Source of the DNA: Paratractidigestivibacter sp003150175
Lineage (GTDB): Bacteria > Actinomycetota > Coriobacteriia > Coriobacteriales > Atopobiaceae
Length of the DNA stretch: 64,000 nucleotides
Direction: 5' to 3' (one strand)
NCBI RefSeq assembly: GCF_964283195.1
Contig: NZ_CAXYLH010000001.1
Shown: positions 31,665 to 41,152 of the stretch, in pieces
How positions within the stretch are numbered: the stretch's first letter is position 1
Layout of the letters: every line of letters starts with the position of its first letter
Made by a program: the position numbers and the translations under genes
Notes under the pieces: generated by a model
Database searches by the model: none
What the model was told of the DNA's origin: nothing
Seen by the model: the letters and a program-made list of their open reading frames with translations, nothing else

Positions 31665-34036
31665 GTGAGGATCTTCAAGCTCTTTAAGAACCACATCCTG
31701 GCGCTCCTCGCAGCGGTGGCGCTCATCACCATCAGCTGCAACGCCGACCTCACGCTGCCCACGTACATGTCCGAGATCGTGGACGTGGGCATCCAGCAGG
31801 GCGGCATCGAGAGCCCCGTCCCCACCACCATCCGTCGCAGCACCCTCGACGACCTCGAGCTCTTTATGTCCGACGAGGACACCGCGACCGTCGAGGCCGC
31901 CTACTCCGCGCCCGAGGCCGATGGCGTCTGCACCTACACCGGCTCCGAGGCGGACCGCGCCGAGGACGGCCCCGTCTCCGATGCCATGAGCCTGCCCGAG
32001 ACCGTCGCGCTCGCCCTCGAGCAGGGCATCGACGCGAGCTCGATGGCCAGCATGACCGGCTCCGACGCGACCGCGGGCGCCTCCGCCGCCCCCACCCCCC
32101 AGCAGAACGCCGCCATGACCCCCGACCAGATCGCTGCCATGAAGGCCAAGGCCCAGGCCGCCGCCCAGATGCAGCAGCAGATCGAGGCCGACGGCGGCAA
32201 AGTCACCATGGACGCCGTCCGCATCGCCGCCGACGCCGGGCTCATCGCCCGCGACCAGCTCGTCCAGGCGGCCTCCCAGATGGCCGACCAGATGGGCAGC
32301 ATGGGCGGCTCCATCGTCAAGCAGCGCGCCGTCAGCTTCGTCCAGCAGGAGTACCAGGACCAGGGCATCGAGCTCAGCGACGTCCAGAACGCCTACCTCG
32401 CCGGCATGTCCGCAAAGATGTTCGGCCTGTGCGCCATCAGCCTCGTCGCCACCATCCTCACCGGCGCCGTCGCCTCGCACACCGCCTGCACCATCGCCCG
32501 CGACCTGCGCCGCAAGACCTTCGACAAGGTCATGCACTTCTCGCCCGCAGAGGTCAACAAGTTCAGCCAGGCGTCCCTCATCACCCGCTGCACGAACGAC
32601 GTCCAGCAGATCCAGATGGCCGCCACGCTGCTCATCCGCATGGTCATGATGGCGCCCATCATGGGCATCGTCGCCCTGACCCGCGTGCTCGCCACCCACA
32701 CCGGCCTCGAGTGGACCATCGGCGTGGCCGTGATCGCGGTCTCCGCCGTGGTCGGCGTGCTCATGGGCCTCACCATGCCCAAGTTCAAGAAGATGCAGAA
32801 GTTCGTGGACCGCGTGAATCTCGTCGCGCGCGAGATGCTCGACGGCATCATGCCCATCCGCGCCTTCGGCCGCCAGGAGCACGAGCTTGATCGCTTCGAC
32901 GGCGCGAGCCGCGACCTCATGGAGACGCAGCTGTTCACCAACCGCGCCATGAGCTTCATGATGCCGCTCATGATGTTCGTCATGAACTGCGTGACCGTGC
33001 TCATCGTCTGGGCCGGCTCCCACGGCGTCAGCGACGGCGTCATGCAGGTCGGCGACATGATGGCGTTCATCTCGTACACGATGCAGATCGTCATGGCGTT
33101 CATGATCCTGACCATGGTGTCCGTCATGCTGCCGCGCGCCGAGGTCGCCTGCGAGCGCGTCGAGGAGGTCCTCAATACCGAGAGCTCCATCAAGGAGCCC
33201 GCGCGCCCGCAGCTCCCGGCCGCCGACGCCCCGCGCGGCGAGCTCGAGTTCCGCGGCGTGAGCTTCCAGTACCCCGACGCCCGCGAGGACGTCATCGGCG
33301 GGGTCAACTTCAAGGTCGGCGCCGGCCAGATGCTCGGCATCATCGGCTCGACGGGCTCGGGCAAGTCCACGCTCGTCCAGCTGATCCCGCGCCTGTACGA
33401 CGTCACCGGCGGCAAGGTGCTCCTGGACGGCGTCGACGTGCGCGACCTGCCCCTCTCTGAGCTGCGCCGCCGCATCGGCTACATCCCGCAGCAGGGCATG
33501 CTCTTTACGGGCACCGTCGAGAGCAACCTCAAGTTCGCCGGCGACTCCGTGACCGACGACGACATGCGCCGCGCCGCTACGACCGCGCAGGCCACCGACT
33601 TCATCGAGGAGCGCGACGGCGGCTTCGAGTCCGAGATCAGCCAGGGCGGCGGAAACGTCAGCGGCGGCCAGCGCCAGCGCCTCTCCATCGCGCGCGCCCT
33701 CGCCAAGCGCCCCGAGGTCATCGTGTTCGACGACTCGTTCAGCGCGCTCGACTACAAGACCGACGCGCTGCTGCGCGAGGCGCTCGCCCGCGACGAGAAG
33801 GACTCCTCGCTCGTAGTCGTCGCCCAGCGCATCGCGACCATCATGCACGCCGACCAGATCATCGTCCTCGACGAGGGCCACGTGGTCGGGCAGGGCACGC
33901 ACGAGGAGCTTCTTCGCAGCTGCCCGGCGTACCTCGAGATCGCCCAGTCGCAGCTCTCTGCCAAGGAGCTCGGCCTCTCGCAGGAAGAGATCGACGCCGT
34001 CATGAGCGGCGCGGACCAGAAAGGAGGTGCCCGCTA

Positions 34037-34037
<1 letters not shown>
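31665..34037 (+). CDS. ABC exporter half, degenerate-site subunit with a large extracytoplasmic insert
   Basis: A 790-residue fused membrane/ATPase exporter subunit, starting with GTG. After the first helix (HILALLAAVALITISC) comes an insert of about 200 residues (roughly 35-235), rich in Ala, Gln, Met and Asp, before TM2 (MFGLCAISLVATILTGAV). The nucleotide-binding domain has Walker A GSTGSGKST and signature VSGGQRQR. Walker B ends FDDSFSALD (Asp instead of catalytic Glu), and the switch residue is Gln (VVVAQRIATI) instead of His. These are the marks of the non-canonical half of a heterodimeric exporter. It overlaps the partner gene by one base. Confidence 0.93.
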
Positions 34038-35896
<1,859 letters not shown>

Positions 35897-35960
35897 GCTT
35901 GCCCGGATCGCGCCCGCCCTGCATCGGTCGGTGCGGGTGCGCTTTACCGGCTTCGCCAGT

Positions 35961-35999
35961 GCGCCCCGCAGGCCATTTCGACGGCCTGCGGGGCGCTTT
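35961..35999. terminator. Rho-independent terminator after the ABC exporter operon
   Basis: A perfect 14-bp stem GCGCCCCGCAGGCC / GGCCTGCGGGGCGC with an 8-base loop is followed by TTT. It sits between converging genes and may serve gltA too. Confidence 0.85.
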
Positions 36000-36048
36000 G
36001 CGTACGAGATATGGGTGAGCGAAGGGGGGCGGTCTGCGTAAGACGACC

Positions 36049-37506
36049 CTAGCGCCTCTCGGACATGGGCACATAGTCGCCGCCGCCCATGACGGAGTTG
36101 TACGCGGGGCGGATGATGCGCCCGGCGCCGTAGAGCTCCTCCATACGGTGCGCGCACCAGCCGGCCAGGCGCGCCATCGCGAAGATCGCGGTGTACATGT
36201 CGGCGGGAATGCCCAGCATGGAGTACACGAAACCGGTATACAGGTCGATGTTCGCGCAGATCGGCTTGGTCACGCCGCGGACATCGCGCATGATCTGGGG
36301 GCCCATCTTCTCGATGTTCTCGAGCAGGGCGAGCTTCTCGTCGCGACCCTTCTGGTGCGCGAGCTTGCGCGCGTACTTCTTTATGATGACAGCGCGAGGG
36401 TCGGAGAGGGTGTAGACCGCGTGGCCGAGCCCGTAGATGAGCCCGCTGCCGTCGAAGGCGTTGCCGTTGACGACATCGGTGAGGTAGGCCGCGACCTGGT
36501 CTTCGTCGGTCCAGTCCTCGATGTTCTCGGACGCATCCTCGATCATGGCGCCGACCTTGGCGTTCGCGCCGCCGTGCTTGGGCCCCTTGAGCGAGCCGAT
36601 GGCGGCGGCGTACGCGGAGTAAGCGTCGGTGCCCGACGACGAGAGCACGCGCGTGGTGAAGGTCGAGTTGTTGCCGCCGCCGTGCTCGGCGTGGAGCATG
36701 AGCATGACGTCGAGCAGCATCGCCTCGTCGTGCGTGAAGCCCTGGTCGCCGCGGAGCACGTCGAGCAGGGTCTCTGCCATCGAGAAGCCCTCTCGCGCGG
36801 GCGGGACCAGCAGCTTCGTGCCCGTAGCCGCCGCGACCGCCGCCTCGTGCGCGACCGCCGCGGTGCGCGGCCAGCGGCCGAGCAGGGACAGCGCGACGTC
36901 GATCTCGTGCATGGGCGTCGTGTCGTCGGGGGTGGGGTCGAAGGAGTACAGCAGCAGCGTGGCGCGCTGCAGGACGTTCATGATGTTCTGGCTGTACGTC
37001 GTTCGGGGGAAGATGTGCAGGAAGCCCTCGGGGAGCTGCCGGCGGGAGTCGATGCGCGCCTTGAAGTCATCGAGCTGGGCCTCGGTGGGCAAGGTGCCGG
37101 ACATGAGCAGGTAGGCGGCCTCTTCGTAGCCGAAGCGGTCCTCGCTCTGCGCGTGGTCGATGAGGTCGGCGATGTGGTAGCCGCGGTAGATCAGGTCGCC
37201 CTCGTCGGGGACCACGCCCTCGGGGGTCTTGTTGTAGCCATGGACGTTCGAGATCGTGGTGAGGCCCACGAGCACGCCCGAGCCGTCCGCGTTGCGCAGG
37301 CCGCGCTTGACGTCGTATTTGGCGTAGAGCTCGGGGTCGACGACGTCGATGTCCTCGAAACCCTGGTAAAGGCGGTCGGAAACGCCCGGGCGGCCGAGCG
37401 CGACCGACGGCATCGGGTAGGCGTCGGCCACGTGCGTCATGGCCGAGGTCTCGAGGGCCGAGAGGATCGGGCGGGTACCGCCCTTGCGGTTGCGGATGAT
37501 GGCCAT
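36049..37506 (-). CDS. gltA: Citrate synthase
   Basis: A 485-residue citrate synthase condensing oxaloacetate and acetyl-CoA. The catalytic His lies in LHAEHGGGNNSTFT, the second His in GLGHAVYTLSDPR, and the catalytic Asp region in NIDLYTGFVYSMLG. An N-terminal extension of about 80 residues precedes the usual start of the fold, longer than in many bacterial enzymes. AGGAGG precedes the ATG. With the isocitrate dehydrogenase at 54128-55345 it gives an oxidative branch to 2-oxoglutarate; aconitase is not in the window. It lies 114 bases downstream of the ACT protein gene. Confidence 0.96.
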   Translation of the reverse strand: MAIIRNRKGGTRPILSALETSAMTHVADAYPMPSVALGRPGVSDRLYQGFEDIDVVDPELYAKYDVKRGLRNADGSGVLVGLTTISNVHGYNKTPEGVVPDEGDLIYRGYHIADLIDHAQSEDRFGYEEAAYLLMSGTLPTEAQLDDFKARIDSRRQLPEGFLHIFPRTTYSQNIMNVLQRATLLLYSFDPTPDDTTPMHEIDVALSLLGRWPRTAAVAHEAAVAAATGTKLLVPPAREGFSMAETLLDVLRGDQGFTHDEAMLLDVMLMLHAEHGGGNNSTFTTRVLSSSGTDAYSAYAAAIGSLKGPKHGGANAKVGAMIEDASENIEDWTDEDQVAAYLTDVVNGNAFDGSGLIYGLGHAVYTLSDPRAVIIKKYARKLAHQKGRDEKLALLENIEKMGPQIMRDVRGVTKPICANIDLYTGFVYSMLGIPADMYTAIFAMARLAGWCAHRMEELYGAGRIIRPAYNSVMGGGDYVPMSERR

Positions 37507-37620
37507 TCAAAACCTCCTGGAAAGAAGGGCGGCGAGCGGCGCGTCGGGCGAAGGCGCGTCGGGAGGGAGGGCGGCCGTCACGGCGGCCGCGGCGTGCCTC
37601 GGGCGAGCGGCGCGACGGGC

Positions 37621-37914
37621 CTAGAGGCGATACATGAAGCGGAAGACTTCCTCGCGCTGCAGGGTGATCTGCACGCCGAGCTTCTCGGAAAGCTCGTCGA
37701 GCTTGGTCTTGAGCTCAGAGAACTCGGCGGTGCTGCCGAGGTCGACGAGCATGGTCATGGTAAAGATGCCCTGCAAGATGGTCTGCGAGATGTCGAGGAT
37801 GTTCGCCTCGCGATCGGCGAGAGCACCGGTGACGGAGGCGACGATGCCCGGGCGGTCGCTGCCCAGGACGGTGATGATCGCGCGGTTGCCGGAAGCGGCT
37901 TCGTTGGTAGGCAT
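37621..37914 (-). CDS. ACT-domain regulatory protein (UPF0237-like)
   Basis: A 97-residue single ACT-domain protein: AIITVLGSDRPGIVASVTGALADREANILDISQTILQGIFTMTMLVDL is the ligand-binding beta-alpha-beta core. These small proteins bind amino acids and are usually encoded beside a DUF711 (PFL-like) protein. Here the downstream gene is citrate synthase instead. GAGGAGGG precedes the ATG at 37914. Confidence 0.88.
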   Translation of the reverse strand: MPTNEAASGNRAIITVLGSDRPGIVASVTGALADREANILDISQTILQGIFTMTMLVDLGSTAEFSELKTKLDELSEKLGVQITLQREEVFRFMYRL

Positions 37915-38069
37915 GGGCCCTCCTCGAGATAGACAATTAGAGAAGTAGTTTATCCAAGTTGGGCATGGTTTACGCGCGGCCGCCGCAAGAGGAGCCAAAA
38001 CGTAACGCTGGGCCGCCGCAGACGAGCAAGAAAACCCGTTGAGCGCGGTCCGCGGTCAGCTTTGCCGGA

Positions 38070-38570
38070 TCAGTTCTCCGCCGGGTCCGCGCTCTTGACA
38101 GCCTCGAAGAGGGCGACGACGTCCTCCGGCGTGCAGTCGAGCGCGCAGCTGAGCTCCTGGAGCGAGCGCTCCCGGGCGCTCTTGAGGATGCGCGAGTAGG
38201 CGACGGGAGCCTTCTTGTTCTTGCCCTCGACCTCGGCGATGCGCGAGGCGAAGGTCTTTACCACGCGCACGGTGTCGCGGCAGGACCCGTTGCGGATTTC
38301 TTGCTTGAAATGCTGCTCTTCCAGGGAGTTGTTGCGCTCGGTGAAGTCGTCGACCGCCATCTGCGGGTACTGGTCGATGATCTCGCGCGCCTCCTCGGCC
38401 GAAAGGATCGGGCGCAGTCGGTCCTCGTTGCTCACGGGGAAGCTGATGTGCATCGCGTGGCGCTGGCCGACGGGAAGCAGCTTGTACGTCGCGTCCGGGC
38501 CCTCGCCCACGCCCTCGACCCTACAGACGCCCTGCCCCGGATGAACGATATACTCACCAACCGAATACAT
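38070..38570 (-). CDS. CarD/CdnL-family transcriptional regulator
   Basis: A 166-residue RNA-polymerase-binding regulator. The N-terminal RID/Tudor-like domain (MYSVGEYIVHPGQGVCRVEGV) is the TRCF-like module that contacts the polymerase beta lobe; the C-terminal helical domain (ILKSARERSLQELSCALDCTPEDVVALFE) contacts promoter DNA. In actinobacteria such proteins stabilise open complexes at rRNA and other promoters. AGGAG precedes the ATG and an extended -10 promoter is visible upstream. Confidence 0.93.
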   Translation of the reverse strand: MYSVGEYIVHPGQGVCRVEGVGEGPDATYKLLPVGQRHAMHISFPVSNEDRLRPILSAEEAREIIDQYPQMAVDDFTERNNSLEEQHFKQEIRNGSCRDTVRVVKTFASRIAEVEGKNKKAPVAYSRILKSARERSLQELSCALDCTPEDVVALFEAVKSADPAEN

Positions 38571-38594
38571 GCACTTCTCCTTTCGCCGAACAGC

Positions 38595-38603
38595 ATTATA
38601 GCA
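38595..38603 (-). promoter_or_regulatory. Extended -10 promoter of the carD-like gene
   Basis: On the minus strand TGC-TATAAT is a perfect -10 hexamer with the extended TGn element, 25 bases upstream of the start codon. No good -35 box is seen, as expected for extended -10 promoters. Confidence 0.7.
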
Positions 38604-38678
38604 CGTAAATGCCTAATTTGTGCCGTTTAGCGATTAGGTATTGCATATAAAGGAGCGTACTACTATCCGACTCGCCTT

Positions 38679-38757
38679 CACTGGGCGACAGCGGATGATG
38701 GGTGTCACAGAAAGCTGCACGCAATGACTGTCACCCAGTGATGGGTGTCGCCCAGTG
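38679..38757. repeat. Dispersed repeat element, copy 1 (with 12-bp terminal inverted repeats)
   Basis: Perfect 12-bp ends CACTGGGCGACA (38679-38690) and TGTCGCCCAGTG (38746-38757) bracket an inner block. The inner block 38700-38740 is repeated in reverse orientation at 62677-62717 with 40 of 41 positions matching (CACTGGGTGACA ... GACACCC). It lies between the cyclophilin gene and the carD-like gene. Confidence 0.9.
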
Positions 38758-38761
38758 AGGG

Positions 38762-39505
38762 TTAGTCGATGACGGTGAGCTTGGAGATGCGCGGTTGGTC
38801 GGAGGCGGCGACGGTGCCGTTGGAGTCCTGGACGGGCGTCTTTTGCGCGATGGCGTCGACGACCTCGATGCCCGAGGTCACGCTGCCGAAGGCGGCGTAC
38901 TGGCCGTCGAGCTGGGTGTTCGTCTTTTGCATGATGAAGAACTGCGAGCTCGCGGAGTTGTAGTCCTGCGAGCGCGCCATACTGATGGTCCCGCGTACGT
39001 GGCTGATGGGGTTCTGCACGCCGTTGGCCGAGAACTCGCCCTTGATGGTCTGGCCCGAGCCGCCGGTGCCGTCGCCCTTGGGGTCGCCGCCCTGGATCAT
39101 GAAGCCCTCGATGATCCGGTGGAACGTCAGCCCGTCATAGAACCCGTCGCCCGCGAGCTTGCAGAAGTTCGCCACCGTGATGGGCGCGACGTTGGCGTTG
39201 AGCGCGCACTCGATGGTGCCGAAGCCCTCGACCTCGATGCTCACGTGGTGCGTGCCCGTGGCGTAGGGCCCCTCGGCCGTGTCCTGGGAAGAAGCGCCAC
39301 CAGTTTTCTGGGAGCCGTCATCCTTCGTGCCGGCGTCGCCACCGGCCAGGCCCGCGCCCGAGCCGCCGCAGCCCGCCAGCGAAAGCGCGCCGAAAATCCC
39401 GAGCGCGCCGGCACAGAAACCGCGACGCGTCATGTTTCCGCGAGCGGCGCCCGTGCCCGCGATGGCTGCGCCCTCGACCGTCGCGACGTTCCTCTTTGCC
39501 TTCAT
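38762..39505 (-). CDS. Secreted peptidyl-prolyl cis-trans isomerase (cyclophilin lipoprotein)
   Basis: A 247-residue cyclophilin. The N-terminus contains TRRGFCAGALGIFGALSLAGCGG, a signal peptide with a paired Arg and a lipobox (LAGC), then a Gly/Ser/Asp-rich linker. The catalytic domain starts with HHVSIEVEGFGTIECAL. The active-site motifs LTFHRIIEGFMIQGGDPKGDGTGG and SSQFFIMQ are intact. It should fold proteins outside the membrane. I kept the ATG at 39505 for its AGGGAGG site; the ATG 24 codons later would give a more standard signal peptide but lacks a ribosome site. Confidence 0.93.
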   Translation of the reverse strand: MKAKRNVATVEGAAIAGTGAARGNMTRRGFCAGALGIFGALSLAGCGGSGAGLAGGDAGTKDDGSQKTGGASSQDTAEGPYATGTHHVSIEVEGFGTIECALNANVAPITVANFCKLAGDGFYDGLTFHRIIEGFMIQGGDPKGDGTGGSGQTIKGEFSANGVQNPISHVRGTISMARSQDYNSASSQFFIMQKTNTQLDGQYAAFGSVTSGIEVVDAIAQKTPVQDSNGTVAASDQPRISKLTVID

Positions 39506-39514
39506 GGCCCCTCC

Positions 39515-40675
39515 CTACAGGTCTGCGGACGCGATGGCGGCCACGGCCTCGCGGATGCGCTCAGGCGGCATCACGAGCGCCATGCGGACAAAGCCCTCGC
39601 CCGACGGGCCGAAGCTCGCGCCCGGCGTCACGATCACGCCGGACTTCTCCATGAGCTCGAGCGCAAAGGCCATCGAGTCGGTGCGGCCGTGCGGCAGGCG
39701 CGCCCACACGAACATCGATCCATGGGCGTTCGGGCGCTCCCAGCCGATGGCCTCGAGGCCGTCGCAGAGCGCGTCGCGGCGCTCCTGGTACTTCATGCGC
39801 TGCTCCTCGACCTGCTCGCGCGGGCCGGTGAGCGCGGCGATGGCCACGTCCTGCTCGGGGTAGAACATGCCGAAGTCGACCTGGCCGCGGAGCTTGCGGG
39901 CCGCGGCGACGATGTCCGCGCGGCCGACGAGGAAGCTCAGGCGCATGCCGGTGACGTTGAAGCTCTTGGAAAGCGAGAGGAACTCGACGCCGACCTCGCG
40001 CGCGCCGGGGTAAGCAAGGAAGCTGCCGCCCGCCGGGCCGTCGAAGACGATGTCGGAGTAGGCGTTGTCGTGGATGACCACGATGTCGTGCTCGCGGGCG
40101 AACTCGATGATCTTCGCGTAGACCTCAGGTGTGCCGACCGAGCCCACGGGGTTCGCCGGCAGCGAGACGATCATCGCCTTGGCCGCGTCGGCGACCGCCG
40201 GGTCGATCCCGTCGACGTAGGGCAGGAAATCGTGGTCGGCGGTGAGCGGGTAGTAGGCGCACTTCGCCCCCGCGAGCAGCGTCGCGTTCTGGAACACGGG
40301 GTAGCAGGGGTCGGGCACGAGCACGAGGTCGCCGGGGTCGACGAGGGCCGACAGCGGCCATAGCATGCCCTCCTGGGTGCCGCGGCAGCTCATGATCATG
40401 TCGTGGCCGATGCCGTCGACGCCGTAGCGGTCCTTGTAGTAGCCGGCGACGGCGTCGAGGAGCTCGTCTTTGTCGTGGAGGGAGTACTTCCAGTTGTCCG
40501 TATTGCGCGCGGACTCGATGAGCGCGTCCATGACGTGCGCGGACGGCTTGAAGTCGGGCGTGCCGACCGAAAGGTCGTAGACGGTGCGCCCCTCGGCCTC
40601 GAGCGCGCGGCGCTTCTCGTTCAGGGCGGCGAACACCTCGGCGCCAAAGAGGTCGAGTCGCTTAGAGAATTCCAT
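39515..40675 (-). CDS. Class I/II PLP-dependent aminotransferase
   Basis: A 386-residue fold-type I aminotransferase. Substrate and cofactor motifs include YDLSVGTPDF, SLPANPVGSVG, IHDNAYSDIVFDG and the Schiff-base Lys in SLSKSFNVTGMR; the C-terminal FVRMALVMP holds the carboxylate-binding Arg. The pattern resembles LL-diaminopimelate or alanine/aspartate aminotransferases, but specificity cannot be fixed. The ATG at 40675 has GGAGCG; the one at 40699 adds eight residues. It ends nine bases before the cyclophilin start, so the two are probably co-transcribed. Confidence 0.9.
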   Translation of the reverse strand: MEFSKRLDLFGAEVFAALNEKRRALEAEGRTVYDLSVGTPDFKPSAHVMDALIESARNTDNWKYSLHDKDELLDAVAGYYKDRYGVDGIGHDMIMSCRGTQEGMLWPLSALVDPGDLVLVPDPCYPVFQNATLLAGAKCAYYPLTADHDFLPYVDGIDPAVADAAKAMIVSLPANPVGSVGTPEVYAKIIEFAREHDIVVIHDNAYSDIVFDGPAGGSFLAYPGAREVGVEFLSLSKSFNVTGMRLSFLVGRADIVAAARKLRGQVDFGMFYPEQDVAIAALTGPREQVEEQRMKYQERRDALCDGLEAIGWERPNAHGSMFVWARLPHGRTDSMAFALELMEKSGVIVTPGASFGPSGEGFVRMALVMPPERIREAVAAIASADL

Positions 40676-41022
40676 CGTGCGCTCCAATCGGTCGTGCAAG
40701 GGGTCAACCCTCTTACTTTACACCCGCGTTTACACCCGCGCAGCAGCCAAGAAGCGCGCTGCCGTGGCGGGCCGGCGGCCGCTCCGCGGAGGCGAGCGGC
40801 TCTCCCACGGCCCCTGCGCAACCCCGCGCGCCCGCCGCTGCACCGTCCCGGGAAAGCACCCCCGCCCGCCCCCGCGACCGTCCGCCGAACGCGATTCACC
40901 GGACCTCCACCGCTCGTTCGGGTCCGGCAAAAAAAGTCCCGCCCGATTTTATGCAGGCCCACCCGCGCTGCCTGCGGCAACCTCCGGCATAGACAACCGG
41001 TTAACAATGTCAAGACCAAATC
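40676..41022. other. Long GC-rich leader/intergenic region, no gene seen
   Basis: The divergent gap between the aminotransferase and nrdD is 477 bases. The first 350 bases contain a short direct repeat (TTTACACCCGCG twice at about 40717-40740) and simple C/G-rich sequence, but no credible gene. An AT-rich promoter zone begins near 40995. Confidence 0.5.
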
Positions 41023-41070
41023 TAACAATATATTGGGTCGAATGAACATCCTAAACACAAGGTCTTGTGG
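41023..41070. promoter_or_regulatory. Pair of NrdR-box-like dyads upstream of nrdD
   Basis: CAATATATTG (41026-41035) is a perfect palindrome. CACAAG-GT-CTTGTG (41056-41069) is a second dyad. Their centres are 32 bases apart, close to three helical turns, as is typical of tandem NrdR boxes upstream of ribonucleotide reductase genes. The zone is AT-rich and probably overlaps the promoter. Confidence 0.65.
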
Positions 41071-41105
41071 CATAGTAATTCGCGAACACAAGCACAGGCA
41101 TTCAA

Positions 41106-41134
41106 CGGCGCGCCGCACGGGCGCGCCGATTTTT
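41106..41134 (+). terminator. Attenuator-like hairpin in the nrdD leader
   Basis: CGGCGCGCC (41106-41114) pairs with GGCGCGCCG (41120-41128) and is followed by ATTTTT, ending 19 bases before the nrdD start. It has terminator form but precedes the gene, so it could attenuate it. Confidence 0.55.
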
Positions 41135-41152
41135 CGGAAAGCCAGGTCGACC

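Noticed and set aside
31119..33902. A 927-codon minus-strand frame opposite the MarR regulator and first ABC exporter gene
   Set aside because: It is low in complexity and antisense to genes with full motif sets and good ribosome sites.
40717..40740. TTTACACCCGCG repeated twice as a regulatory element
   Set aside because: Only two short copies in simple C/G-rich sequence; too weak to call.
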